DNA of 64,000 nucleotides from Pogonophryne albipinna (lineage: Eukaryota > Chordata > Actinopteri > Perciformes > Artedidraconidae). Below the pieces are notes generated by a model. It searched no databases and was not told where the DNA came from. It saw only the letters and a program-made list of their open reading frames with translations. Numbering within the stretch: the stretch's first letter is position 1; each line of letters begins with the position of its first letter. Of this stretch, positions 25,786 through 41,433 are shown piece after piece. Location of the stretch: the NCBI GenBank assembly GCA_028583405.1, contig JAPTMU010000155.1:62663-126662 (forward strand). The letters are read 5' to 3'. The position numbers were made by a program, and so were the translations under genes.

Positions 25786-28700
25786 CTTGAAATAACTGAT
25801 GAGATACAAAGTGGGGGAGAGGTTATTATGGATTGTAGTTATTTTCTTAAACAAGGATTTGGAAGAGCCCAAGAGCTGTCCTCACCCTGGTGGAACATTC
25901 TGGATGCGGCTAAACAAGCTTCTTCAAAATGTGCCTGCTTGGATAACAGGTGTTTGTGTCAAATCCACACCAAATGAGACTCTTGCTCAATTATAACACA
26001 TTCAGTAATGTTTCTGCCACTTTAAATAGATTTAATGGAAAGAATAATCACATTAGTAACTCCCGGCACAAATGCTTTACGTGTTATGGCTTGGCACTTG
26101 GTAAGTGAAACATACTGTAAGCAGTCTGTGAAAGCAGAGTAATAGCAGTGGTAAAACACAGACAGACAACATCTATACACATTTATTTTTTCACTTATTA
26201 CATAATATAGGAATCCAATACAGTGGAAAAATAAATAGGAATTAAATTGATGAGATTGGTGTAGGAATTGACAACTAAAAGCAAAATAATGCCAGTGAAA
26301 AAACTTTCATTTTCATTCAATTGCCAAAAGAGTGAACCAAACACAAATGACTGCCAAGAATGATAATGGCCAGTAACTGAATGAGATTGAGCAACAGATG
26401 AGTAGAAAGCAGAATAAAGATTTATACAGGAAAACATGAATGGATGGATCAGAAGGATATAGAAATGCAAGAAATAGGGAAATAAATTACAGATGAAAGG
26501 CAGAAACAGATCAATCACAACAGACACAGGACGTGTAAGATTGTCACCTATCTTGATCCCTATGTCTTTTATGCTTAGTCTGGTAAATCCATACCCCTCA
26601 GCTCTCTAATCCCTACACTAATACCCTCTCCACATTGTAATCACTGGTATTTGTCCAGAACTTGGCTAAAGAATGTACAGAATAAAAAATACAAGATAAA
26701 ATAGAGAAAGCTTTGAAGACATTTGTTTGGTCACATATATCACACAACCTTGAAGCCTACAATGCTGTTATTTCACCCAGATAAGACACATCAAGACAAA
26801 GTCAAGATCGAAGTGTTGTGGGCGCTAACCAAAACGAAAAAAGATTGAATAATATTGAAGTGCACCGGTGCCAGGTGTTAAGGCTCTGCACAGAGGAAAA
26901 CAAAAACAAGATGCTTGCTCTTACGAAGTTTTTTGCATTTAATTAGTTCGTGATACAAGGTATTAACACATGATGTAGTACAGTGTGATCAAATCAAATA
27001 AAACAAGCTTGTGCAAAAGAAAGACATGCAACATAAGAAGCCATATAAAAGAGTGATAAAATATGATAAGATACAATTAAGAACGAAAACATAAAAAAGC
27101 ATATAATGTAGGTAGGGTTACAAAGTAACACAGTTTATTGGACATAAATTCCAAAAGCTGTCAAATTCTGAAAGCTTCTTCCATTGATTGGATGTTTTGA
27201 ATAAAACACATTTTAGTGCTGTTAGCAGTTTTGGATGGTGATTCCACCTTTCATAGTAGGCAATAGGTAAGATAACTCCTTCTTAACCTGCAATGTATGT
27301 ATTTCACTGGGAGGGAATAAAGCATGGAAGATTCACAATAAGTCTCTCCAGTTTTCACCCCCGAAGTAAAGGTGCCATAACCAACCAGCTGGATAACACT
27401 GCAATGGTTCTCTGTGAACACAACACATTGTACTGTTGTACTTGATGTCACTCAAGACCAATCTGCAGTTACTGTTACCAAAGTTCAACCACAGGTCTTT
27501 GACACAAACTTGAACAGTGCAACCCATGCTCATAAACGTTAATGTTTCGAAATTGGCTGCAACATTGAGTATTTGCATTTGCACTGATGATAAACAATTA
27601 TAAATGGTACCTAGCCCTAGCTTTGATAGCTGTACAGAGATTGGAAGAATACCAACAACAAGATTGCAAATTGTAATCCAACAAACAGTTTGCTAAACTA
27701 CCTCATTCAGGTCCTAGTTACTGAAGCCAAACCATTTATTGTCCATAACTGAGGCTTCTGAGACAAAAAAGACAATAGCAAACAAAGACAACCATCCGAC
27801 TATCCAACTTCAGATCCCCAACCTGCCTCTCCAGAGCATAGACATACAGTATGTGTCAAAACAGAAAGGAATACCGAAAAGAAAAAAGACCGAGCCAAAC
27901 AGTCCAAGTATTGGCTCAATGGACAACAACAAAGCTTTCAAATAAATGCAACGCTACTCCTAACCAGAAACAGATACAGGACACCAGGCACACACTGTGG
28001 CAACACATTCACAATCAAGCCTTTGTTCTATCGTTATATGAACCCTCAAAACAACTTGTGTTTTCACATTTGGACCATCAATGGTAGCATGTACCAAGGC
28101 AGTGTACTACCCCCTCTGTTTTTCTACTTTGGCTCCTCCCCTTCCTGGTAGGTTTATTTCCAGAGGTTACTATGATAACAGGTTCAGGAAGAATGGGACC
28201 ACTATCAACCTCCTCTTCTGCATAGACCTCATCTGCCCATTTGTGAACACATGGTTGCAAAAAGAGAGAGGATTACTGGGACTGAATGGCTTGAACCAAC
28301 ACACAGACACACAGGGCAGCTTTATTCTTAAGGATTTCACAATCACAAAGGGGGCCTAGAACAAGGAAGACATACAGAAAGAGTACGACTGTACTGAAGT
28401 GCACCACTAAAAAATGTATACAAGCAAGACACAAAAGTCATTACATATCCATCCGGGTAGTTAAGTTGAACACCTGAACACATAAAGTCCTGGATTGTTC
28501 TTGCATAAAAGGGAGTAAGGATTCTAAATGTCAACAAGTCCAGCACCCTGACACTGTGCAACCTCAGAAAATAAAACGGCCGGGGTTAAGTGACTACCAA
28601 GGCTAGTGTCCTGTGGACCACCTATGAATAAATCGTTCCAAGGACAAACTGTTCCAGAGTGCAGCTGGTAAGGGCTATACTACAGCAAAGAAAATATGAC

Positions 28701-29458
28701 GATAGAGGAGACTCAAGGATATTTCCTAGTCACCAAAACGAAAGAGCAAGAGGAGGCACTAATCACCAGAATAACAGAAACCCTCTGCCGAATAGGACCC
28801 AAGGTGCGGACTGGGTCATTCAGTTGGAGAACAACCATGTAGAGAAACTATGGTGTTGAGAATGCTAGAGAAACAAAGTACTGAAACTCCAAGATGAAAC
28901 CAAGATCTTTCCACCCCCAGGTTGGATGCGGTTTGGTCGGGCATAATCAAACAAAGCAACCGCAATTGGATGCCGGGCAAAATAAGCTGGCGAGATCACC
29001 TGGAAAGGGCGATCTTGGCTTGTTTCAACTCTGGAAAATGTTGCAACAAAACACGCACTTCCTTATATGAAAAACAGCTAAGACAAACATCCCTACATTT
29101 CCGAAATTAATCAAAGCTTACTTGATGCAAAAGAAAAAAGAGGGAGCGTTTTAAGACAAATCTTCCTTGAAATATTTCTGACCCATGTCGGAAACCTAAC
29201 CTTGCTTGCACATGGTATTTGTTCACAACTTTTGAAGTGCAAATGTTACTGAATCAGAATAATGCCAACAAAGTACAGGTCTGAAAACGCCCTTACTGAA
29301 GGGTTGAAGGGTTATAGAGAATACTAATTATGTTTCAAGCCTTCATTACCTGCTTCGTTACATTGATACCAATTTGTCCAAAGAAGTGACAAAATGATGA
29401 AAGGTTTTTGAACATTTTATTTATTACAAGATCTAGAATCCTTAACATTTTGAAACAC
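25786..29458. other. Intergenic upstream of hisat, no gene recognised
   Basis: Should contain the hisat 5' UTR exon and promoter, which I cannot place. 27690-29110 is unusually A-rich and A/C-biased on the plus strand, with several medium ORFs (27739-27945, 28659-28859, 28922-29110). They look like fragments of an old coding sequence or retroelement, but I recognise no domain. Confidence 0.35.
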
Positions 29459-29562
29459 AACTTTTACCTCCTTTTTGAAAATACATGAGACACGTCTACA
29501 GTCTACGAGGTGGTAAAGACTGTAGACGTGTCTCATGTATTTTCAAAAAGGTGGTAAAAGTT
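29459..29562. repeat. Near-perfect 46-bp hairpin at the LINE 5' junction
   Basis: Left arm 29459-29504 and right arm 29517-29562 are reverse complements with a single mismatch (GGAGG versus GGTGG), separated by a 12-bp loop. The right arm runs straight into the truncated LINE coding sequence. One reading is snap-back or inverted synthesis during LINE insertion; another is a later inverted duplication. Confidence 0.9.
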
Positions 29563-30475
29563 GAGGTAAAAGCTGCAGCTCAACGTCACTAAAACTAAGG
29601 AGCTAGTGGTTGACTTCAGGAAGCAGAGTACCGCCCCAAGCCCAATTACCATCGTGGGCATGGATGTGGACATTGTGGACAGTTACAAATTCCTGGGTGT
29701 CCACATAGACAATAAACTGGACTGGAATAAACACACTGACGCCCTATATAAGAAAGGCCAGAGTCGCCTGTATTTCCTCAGGAGACTCAGGTCCTTTAAC
29801 GTCTGCAGCACTATGTTGCAGATGTTTTATGACTTGGTGGTCTCCAGTGTCATCTTCTTTGCTATAGTGTGTTGGGGCAGCAGGGTGAAGATAGCTGATG
29901 CCAACAGACTCAACAAGCTCATCAGGAGAGCAGGCTCTGTCTTGGGAGTGGATCAGGAGTCGTTGGCAGTGGTGTCGGAGAGGAGAATGTTGAGGAAACT
30001 TCTCAACATTCTGGACAACGGGTCTCACCCCCTGCATATCACACTGGTTTCCTACCGGAGCACCAGGAGGTCTTTCCTCCCAGTGGCCATCAAACTCTTT
30101 AACTCTTCACCCTTAAGTAAAGGGAACTGAGAACTTCCACACCAACACTATATGTGCAATATACATATAATTACCATCATTACAATACGCTCGCTGCTAT
30201 ATAACTATGTGCAATATTAGTATTATTAATAATATGCAATGATAACGTGCAATTACGTAACTGCCACTACGTTTTATTTTTTGGCACTACTAAATAATGC
30301 TAATAATTGCATTGATTGTTGGCCATCTATGTTTCTATGTTTCATGTTTAATTGCTCTTTTTACTGCACTTTTAGTGTACAGTTTTGCTGTTGTGCTGCT
30401 GTGGTTATTGTATTTTTGTTACTCTGGCACAACAATTTCCTTCGGGATAAATAAAGTCTTATCTTATCTAAAACA
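29560..30475 (+). mobile_element. 5'-truncated Rex1/jockey-like LINE: C-terminal ORF end and 3' UTR
   Basis: An ORF (29606-30130, open upstream to about 29560) encodes the C-terminal part of a non-LTR retrotransposon polyprotein downstream of the reverse transcriptase catalytic core. Visible motifs are FRKQST, YKFLGVHIDNKLDW, LRRLRSF, VCWGSRV and ending RRSFLPVAIKLFNSS. The 3' UTR ends CGGGATAAATAAAGTCTTATC and then TTATC repeats, a typical LINE tail. The endonuclease and the catalytic part of the reverse transcriptase are absent, so it cannot be autonomous. The assignment to the Rex1/jockey group is from motif resemblance. Confidence 0.82.
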
Positions 30476-33907
<3,432 letters not shown>

Positions 33908-35386
33908 TTCAAACAAAACAAAAGAAATACAAATATAGAAACTTTTATGAGAGCTCTAATTAAGTTAGTTAGTCGTTGTCTGTTTGGATCAGACTACAAA
34001 AATGAACTCATCCAACATGCGAGGGTCAAAGTGGAAGACAACCAATTATACAGCTAAAGGCCGTCACGCAAGGGGCCCATGGAAAGATGATAATGTCCAA
34101 AACGTGTCAGTGGGTTCCATCTTGTCATGGCAGTTGGCATGCCCAGAAGTATGTCATTTCAGTTATGAAAGACTTCAAGATAATATTGGGCTTTCTCGAT
34201 GATGGGTTGGAGTTATGGAAGGCAAACGTGCAAATCACAACTTCAAGCGAGGACGAGAAAGCTTTGGTTAACCGCGAGACAAATCACAGCACCAACACAT
34301 CAAATGTGGCAGATCATCTAATTTCTCTGCAAAGTGTTCTTAGTTAATTCATATTGTTAATTGTTTGCTATAGGTCAATAGTCACCAGTTGAACTTAAGG
34401 TGATCTTTTCCCTCTCTTCATCCCCAATAGTAAATCCACAAAGTGTTCCAATTCTAATGGAATTTATTTATTTGCCCGCAGTTTTTGGACGATTTTTGAA
34501 GCTGGGGCAACCAAGCCTTAATGCAGTTGTCTAAGAGGAACTGAAAGCCTAGGTAACAAACGATATTGCCAATTGCATTTGCAGGACCACAGCTGAGAGC
34601 CCAGTTATGAGCTGTGGCCCAATGAATTTATAAAAACAAATTACTTTGTTGCAGGTGGTAGGACATGTTCTACGTTCCCCATGGCGAAATGTAACAACAA
34701 ATATTATAAAATAGTAGAAAGAAGAGTCAAAATTGTTTTAGTGTTTACATGTTTTAATTTTAAGAGCCTAGAATTGCTATTTTAAGTACAAAGTTGTATT
34801 GCTTATCCACAGTTCTTCTAATGCTATGGCCTCTGCGTCCATGGCTCCGTTCATCTGTCTTTCCCTGGTAACACACCTGCCACGGGCCAACGAATGGGGA
34901 AGGGATGTTTTTCCTAGGAATAAAGATAGGAAAGATATGAATTTTGACATTTGTGCGTAAATAACTCCGAAATGGGGGGAAAACACAATTAATCCATGTT
35001 GCCCTTACCTTGGCAAGAACTCTAAAGTCCGTCACCCAGCACCAGAGGAAGCATTTACCCGCTTTTAGAGGCATTACTTTGTCCGAGCTCAACCACCTCA
35101 GCACATGTGCTTAATGGTTTAAGACCTCCACCTGTACAACGCAGTATCAGTCATGAATAATGCGTCATCTGAGGCACAATGCATAATTTACAACGGGGTA
35201 GCTTACCAGTTGCTGCGGCAGCTTTCTTGTAAGCTGTAATTCACTGATGATCGTTTGACATGAACACTTTTAGCATTTCCTGACTAGAAAAGTTGAATTA
35301 TTTGCGATTTATTACCAGTTTTTCCGTTTTATTTAAAGTTTTAAGTCATAAAGCTGGCCCTTGGCTGATCCTTTGACTTCCCCCAA
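33908..35386. other. Intergenic, with an unassigned minus-strand ORF
   Basis: No gene is recognised with confidence. A minus-strand ORF at 34760-35104 (114 aa, starting MLRWLSSDKVMPLKAGK, Trp- and basic-rich) has a more protein-like composition than its surroundings. It might be a transposon exon remnant. No domain was identified. Confidence 0.35.
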
Positions 35387-35485
35387 TTCTACACGGAAAA
35401 AGAACAGGTCTCTTGAACACCTCAAAATACAAAACTCAAAGGAACACACCATATCTTCAGTAGATTATCCTGTTGGTGTGATGAG
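35387..35485. repeat. 99-bp direct repeat, copy 2
   Basis: Partner of 31847-31945. Its right end coincides exactly with the first base of recognisable L2 sequence, so the LINE probably inserted into this repeat. No continuation of the copy-1 flank is seen beyond the LINE. Confidence 0.85.
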
Positions 35486-35885
35486 TAAAGCGAGAGCAGC
35501 TTACTACTCTTCATTAATATATTAGAATAAGAATAATGCAATATTTATTTTCAGCACTGTAGCCAGGCTGACAGAGAGCCACAGCTCGATTGAGCCTTCT
35601 ATTCCCATAGTACTCAGTAGTAATGATTTTATGTGCTTTTTTAACGATAAAACTGTTACTCTTAGAAACAAAATTAATGACCTCTTGCCTTTGACCAGTA
35701 TAGTGTTATCAACAGCTCCCGGAAATGTAATACACTAGATAGTAAATTAGAAGGCTTTTCAGCCATAAACCTTGAACAATTAAATTCAATGATTATCTCT
35801 TCTAAACCATCAACGTGTATCTTAGACCCAATTCCAACTAAGGAAGGACGTTTTTCCATTAATTAGCACTCCTTTATTAAATATT

Positions 35886-37322
35886 ATGAATATGTCTTTA
35901 TTATCGGGCTATGTTCCACAATCATTCAAAGTAGCAGTGATAAAACCGCTTCTTAAAAAGCATAACCTCAATCCAGAGGTTTTAGCCAACTCTAGACCTA
36001 TTTCTAATCTTCTGTTCCTCTCAAAAATTCTTGAGAAAGCAGTCGCAAAACAGTTGTGTGATTACTTAAAAAACAATAATTTATTTGAAGATTTTCAATC
36101 TGGCTTTAGAACACATCATAGCACAGAGACAGCTCTGGTTGCAGTCACAAATGACCTTCTAAAAGTCTCAGACAAAGGACTTGTCTCTATTCTTGTCTTG
36201 CTCGATCTCAGTGCTGCATTTGATACTATCGACCATGATATCCTATTGCAAAGACTAGAGCACTTAGTTGACATACAGGGAACTGCTTTAGGCTGGTGTA
36301 GGTCCTATCTATCTGAACACTCTCAGTTTGTATGTGTCAACGATGAATCTTCCATGCAAACCAAAGTTAGCCATGGAGTGCCACAGGGCTCAGTGCTTGG
36401 ACCTATTTTGTTCACATTATATATGCTTCCGTTAGGCAATATTATAAGGAATCATTCTGTACATTTTCATTGTTATGCGGATGATACTCAACTATATTTA
36501 TCAATAAAGCCTGATGAAATTAATCATCTAAATAAAATTCAAGATTGCCTCAAGGACTTAAAAACGTGGATGACTTTAAACTTTTTTATGTTAAACACGG
36601 CCAAAACTGAAGTTATTATACTCGGCCCAAAGAATCTACGAAACAAATTATCTAAAGATATACTAACTATGGATGGCATTAATTTGGCCTCCAGTGAGAC
36701 TGTCAGGAATCTTGGTGTTATATTTGATCAGGATTTATCCTTTAACACCCACATAAAATCAATTTCAAGGACCGCCTACTTCCATCTACGTAACATTGCA
36801 AAAATCAGGCATATCTTGCCTGAAAACGATGCAGAGAAACTAGTCCATATATTTGTTACTTCAAGGCTGGATTATTGTAACTCTTTATTATCAGGGTGTA
36901 CCAAGAAGTCAGTTAAGTCGCTTCAGCTGATTCAAAATGCTGCAGCATGTGTACTAACCAGAGTTAGGAAAAGGGACCACATTACTCCTGTTCTGGCTGC
37001 CTTACACTGGCTCACTATAGAACACAGGATATCATTTAAAATTCTACTTCTCGCCTACAAAGCCCTTAATGGGCAGGCGCCATCTTACCTTAAAGAACTC
37101 ATTATACCCTACTGTCCTACTAGGGAATTGCGTTCCAAGAATGCAGGGTTGTTGGTTGTTCCTAGAGTCTCTAAAAGTACAATGGGAGCCAGAACCTTTT
37201 CTTATCAAGCTCCACATTTGTGGAATCAGCTTCCAGTTTGTGTTCGGGTGGCAGACACCCTATCCGTTTTTAAGAGTGCGCTTAAGACCTTCCTTTTTGA
37301 TAAAGCTTATAGTTATGGCTGA
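35886..37322 (+). pseudogene. L2 LINE reverse transcriptase, C-terminal 478 codons
   Basis: Open reading frame with RT core motifs in order: finger motif SRPISN (residues 36-41), QSGFRTHHSTETAL (71-84), motif A LLDLSAAFDTIDH with D107, motif B HGVPQGSVLGP (163-173) and motif C YADD (197-200). The C-terminal LINE domain runs to the stop (LHWLTIEHRISFKILLLAYKAL, split across residues 373-394). The listed start is only the first Met after the last upstream stop; the element's true ORF2 starts far upstream. The endonuclease is missing, so the copy is dead on its own. The RT function would be target-primed reverse transcription of LINE RNA. Confidence 0.88.
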
Positions 37323-37867
37323 TTAGATTCAGCCCCTAGTATTGCTGCTATAGGCTTAGTTTGTCGGGGGACACCTTACTTCTTCCTTCTCTCTGTCTGT
37401 ACCTGTGTACTCTCATGTTCCGAATAACCCAGCTTCCCCAAAAAAATGTTTGGTGTATATCTACGCCGGGATCCTGAGTCGTGGCTGATCCTGTTGCTGT
37501 GGTCCTGAGTCCTGGACCGCGAGCCCTGGATCTTGAGTCGTGGCTGTGCCTGTTGCTGTGGTCCTGGATCATAAGTCCTGGATGGATATCCTCGTGGATT
37601 CATCTTCTTATTATAGACACATGCATTTCCAAACATTTGGACTACCTATGTTGCAAATGTATTATCTTTTCAATTTACACACGGCATCTATTGCACGTCT
37701 GTCCGTCCTGGGAGAGGGATCCCTCCTCTGTTGCTCTCCCTGAGGTTTCTCCCATTTTCCCCTTTAAACTGTGGGTTTTCTCCAGAAGTTTTTCCTTGTA
37801 CGATGTGAGGGTCTAAGGACAGAGGGTGTCATATTGTAATACTGATATTCTGTACAAACTATGAAGT

Positions 37868-38442
37868 TGTCAGGGTTTGAGTTTTGTTGTGTCTAGTTGT
37901 GGACCACCTCCACCCACCCAGTTTGAAATGTTTGACTTTGTGTAGGGACGTCTGGAATCCGTCCCTAGAGGGGGGGGGGGGGGGGTTATGTCAGGGTTTG
38001 AGTTTTGTTGTGTCTAGTTGTGGGGTTATTTTGCTGTTCTGTTCTCCCTGTCATGTTTTCCTCCTTGTTTCTTGTCTGGTCCTTCTCCCTGTGTTTTCCT
38101 CCCTGTCGTTAGTTTCCCTGGTGTGTCTAATTGTCTGATTGTGTTCACCTGTTGCCCTTGTGTTTCTCCTCCCCTGCCCGGCTGTTTCTCGTCTCGTGAT
38201 TACCCCTCCCTGTATTTAGTCTTGTCTCTTCCTGTGTTCGGTGTCGGTTCATTGTTTGTTTTTTCCTGTCTCCCTCCATGTTGGTCACGACCGTGTTTTG
38301 GGTATTGTATTTCCGTCATGTTACCTCTATCCATGCCATGCTATTTTGCTGATCGGCTTTGAATTAAAGCTCGCTTTTGTTTGTAGACCTTGGCCTTTTT
38401 TTGTAATCTGCTTTTGGGTCCTACCTTTCCCAAACCGTAACA
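37868..38442 (+). mobile_element. LTR retrotransposon remnant: 35 bp of 5' LTR fused to 3' internal end, polypurine tract and full 3' LTR
   Basis: 37868-37902 equals the first 35 bp of the LTR (TGTCAGGGTTTGAG...). It jumps directly to internal 3' sequence (CACCTCCACCCACCC, then GGAATCCGTCCCTAGAG), a long G tract (polypurine tract), and a complete LTR at 37989-38442 (454 bp, ends CCGTAACA). A 5-bp target duplication GAAGT flanks it (37863-37867 and 38443-38447). The internal end matches that at 11330-11389, so both belong to one family. Confidence 0.9.
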
Positions 38443-39339
38443 GAAGTCCACTGAGACAAATGTAACATTTGTGATATTGGGCTATATAAATAAACATTGA
38501 TTGATTGGTTGGTCCCTGTTCTCCTCGTGGTTTGAGATCTCCCGCGATGACGTCGTGAATTCAATTCCGCTTTATATCACCCCTAAGCAAACTGCAGAAA
38601 GGATCTATCCACCATGAGAAGCAGTGATTATGGAAGCTGAAACAGTGTACTGCCATCAGACTGCCACCTGGAATGAGTTGTTCTTTATTTTGCTTATTTT
38701 AGGGACCAACATTTGTTGGAACAGGTCCATTTCAATCACAGCAATTTAATCTACAAAGCAGTGAAAAGTACTCTGTGTGAGCACAAAATAAATTGATGCT
38801 AATGGCTTTAGTCAAGAGCAACAAACTCTTACTGATATGTGCTGGGTCCAGGCTCAAGGGCGTATGGCACTCTCAACTCTTTCCAGGACATGCCAGGGCC
38901 CTGCCTGCCAGTAGCTTTGCCGATATCTGTGTTGATAGGTAATAGATTAAGAGCGGTGAATCAGCTTAGAAACAGGAAGTACTCAAACGTTTGTGAGTTT
39001 ATCAAATTTAGCAGTGATTCCATGTCACAAAAAATCTTACTGATGGTGTATCTAACAAACTTAAACTAGCTTTATTAAATGTCAGGTCTCTGGCAGGAAA
39101 AACATTTTTAATCAATGATTTTATCACTGAGCACAATCTTGATTTTATGTTTTTAACGGAAACTTGGATTGAACAAAATAACAGTGCAGCTGTTCTTATC
39201 GAATCAACCCCTCCCAACTTTAGTTTTATGAGTCAGGAAAGAATGCATAAGAAAAGGGGTGGAGTTGCTATTTTGCAGAGGTGGGACCAAGTCATTGTTT
39301 TGCAAGTCCGAGTCAAGTCTCAAGTCTTTGCGCTCAAGT

Positions 39340-39837
39340 TGTTACGATCTCAGGCACTTAGGATGTTGGACCCAATTGCAGACAGGGAGACAGAGGTAAA
39401 GTATTTGTAAGATACTTTATTTTTGAATGAACAGCAAAAAATGATCAACAAAAAATGATCTCTACAAAATGGAGAACAAAAATGAAAACGCTCACGTAGT
39501 GAGGATCAAAACTATTCTTGAGCACAAAAGAGCATAGACCTGACCATGGCAAGAGACAAGACGAATTGACACTGAACACTGGGAGACAGGGGAATATAAA
39601 CACAGGGTAACTAGACACAGGTGGGAACAATCAGGGGCGGGGCTGACACTGATGAGCACAGGAGACACACCAGGAGTGACAGGTGAAAACAATCAGGAAA
39701 TTAGACACACCAGGGAACTAACGACAGACAAGAAACACAGGGAAAGAGACCAGACAATATACAGGGAGGAAAACATGACAAGGAGAACGGAAAAACACCC
39801 ACACACAGAAACGCGACATGACACAACAATCCTGACA
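39340..39837 (-). mobile_element. Solo LTR (498 bp), same family as 11390-11935
   Basis: On the minus strand it begins TGTCAGGATTG and ends GATCGTAACA. A perfect 5-bp target duplication CAAGT lies on both sides (39335-39339 and 39838-39842). It has no internal region, so it is most simply a solo LTR left by recombination between two LTRs. It aligns with the LTR at 11390-11935 across the GTCAGCCCCGCCCCTGATTG, GTGAGCG and GTATCTTACAAATAC blocks. Confidence 0.93.
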
Positions 39838-40444
39838 CAAGTCCGAGTCAAGTCTTTGGGCTCAAGTCCGAGTCAAGTCTCAAGTCAGGATGGGCAAGTT
39901 CAAGTCAAGTCCAAGTCCTAAACTTTGACAAAACGAGTCTTAAACAAGTCATTATGTGCTTTTCACCAAATGTAATGACATCGATCAACAGAATAATACT
40001 TAATAATTAAACTGCTCTTTATTAGTCACATTAATCATTTAATAATCAATTTTCTCTCTGCTGGTAAAGTAACGTGTTTTTTTCTATTTGAAGAGGGATC
40101 AGTAAGGTTAGGCTACCGTGACGGTTTGATTCAGAAGGAGTTTAATTGATAAGATCCCTGATGTTGAGGTGACCAGAATGTTTATTTACACTGTGTACAA
40201 CATGTTATAAGGGACCCACAATCTATCTTTATGCAAGGGATAATGTGCAGCGAGGCGGTCTGGGGAAAAGAACACCTGAATCTAGATCCCTCTGCAGGTG
40301 GTACTTTAACTATATTTTGATGCTAATACTTTTGTACTTTTACTTGTAACATTTTGAATGCAGGACTTTTTATTGTAACCGATTATTCCTTCACTCAGGT
40401 ACTTTTACTCAAGTACAAGATCTGAACTTCTCCCACCTTTGGCA

Positions 40445-40683
40445 ATAAATCCTGAGTGGTTACCAAAAAAAAACCCTGCTCTGAAGGTTATTTTCATTTT
40501 ACAAATCCTGCAATCAGCTTTGATTTCTCCAATATCATTGAAATGCAGCCAGATGCTGCTTCTTTTTCCGGTTTTCGCTAATTTCTTGACTTTTTCCGAC
40601 GCGCTTGCATTTAAATCCGTCTCCCCGTCTCCCCGTCGCTCTGTGCAGCTGGCCTGTACCACTACACATGCTGTGCCCCCCAC
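40445..40683 (-). pseudogene. BED zinc-finger remnant of a hAT transposase
   Basis: The minus-strand reading has KRSSIWLHFNDIGEIKADC then RICKMKITF. The aromatic-rich W-x2-F start and the C-x2-C pair fit the first half of a BED finger, the DNA-binding N-terminus of hAT transposases. The His pair that should follow is not in frame, and a T9 homopolymer right there suggests a frameshift. The rest of the transposase is absent. Confidence 0.6.
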
Positions 40684-41433
40684 CCTTATTTCACATAATG
40701 GTATGATCTTAGTGTGTCCTCGTATATGATTGGCCGCATGGTGGCCCAGCTAAATAAAGACCCGCCCCTGCCTGCAAGGATTCTCAGCAAGAGTAGGAGC
40801 GGCTGGAGATTCTGCTCTCCCCGACGCAAGTCTGCTCTTCTAGCGGCATCTCGCGATCGGCGTGTTGGAGACCTCTGAATTAAATTATCAAGTCACCTCA
40901 AGTCAGAAGGCTCAAGTCCAAGTCAAGTCCCGAGTCATTGGTGTTCAAGTCCAAGTCGAGTCGCAAGTGTTTTGTGATTTTGTCAAGTCGAGTCCAAAGT
41001 CATCAAATTGGTGACTCGAGTCTGACTCGAGTCCAAGTCATGTGACTCGAGTCCATACCTCTGCTATTTTGTTCAATGATTCCATTCAATGCAGGAAGAC
41101 ATCTTATGGGAACTTTGCTTCTTTTGAATATGTGGCCCTTCAGCTGAAATGCTCCTCTCGAGCTCTGTTCCTAAATATCTATAGACCACCCAAATACTGT
41201 GCAAGCTTTTTTGATGACTTTACTGAACTGCTGTCTATAGTGTGTATTGACTTTGACCGTCTAGCAGAGATGGGGACTCGAGTTTGTGACTCGGACTCGA
41301 GTCGCACTTAAGTCACACACACAGAGACTTCAGACTTGACTTGGACTCCTGCTCAAAAGACTTCAGACTCGACTTGGACTCGTGTTTTGGGACTCGTGAA
41401 CAATCATTGTGTTTTCTATTTTTGGCGTGTTAA

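Larger units (their letters stand above)
35486..38515 (+). mobile_element. L2-clade LINE, 5'-truncated, interrupted by a deleted LTR element
   Basis: Begins mid-ORF2. 35486-35885 translates, with frameshifts and stops, into the region between endonuclease and reverse transcriptase (for example FSTVARLTESHSS, LRNKINDLL). It continues as an open RT ORF (35886-37322), then a 3' UTR ending CTATATAAATAAACATTGATT with an ATTG-type tail. The 3' UTR is interrupted at 37868-38442 by an LTR retrotransposon remnant with 5-bp target duplication. The closely similar fragment at 47228-48000 shows the uninterrupted 3' UTR. Confidence 0.9.
39276..41063. mobile_element. hAT-like DNA transposon 1 in L2 endonuclease (contains solo LTR)
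   Basis: Flanked by a perfect 8-bp target duplication CTATTTTG (39268-39275 and 41064-41071). Termini are inverted CAGAGGT...ACCTCTG, with subterminal arrays of CAAGTC/GACTTG and GACTCGAGTC repeats, typical of hAT ends. 8-bp duplications and CAG-starting ends are hAT hallmarks. It contains a minus-strand BED-finger remnant (40445-40683) and a solo LTR (39340-39837). No catalytic transposase domain was found. 40080-40440 ends in a motif (ACTTTTACTCAAGTACAAGATCTGAAC) that looks like the terminus of a further nested hAT element. Confidence 0.85.

Noticed and set aside
25786..25872. Upstream in-frame Met extending hisat by 29 residues
   Set aside because: Extension is across a pyrimidine-rich, acceptor-like stretch; MKIDTSLT fits the family N-terminus.
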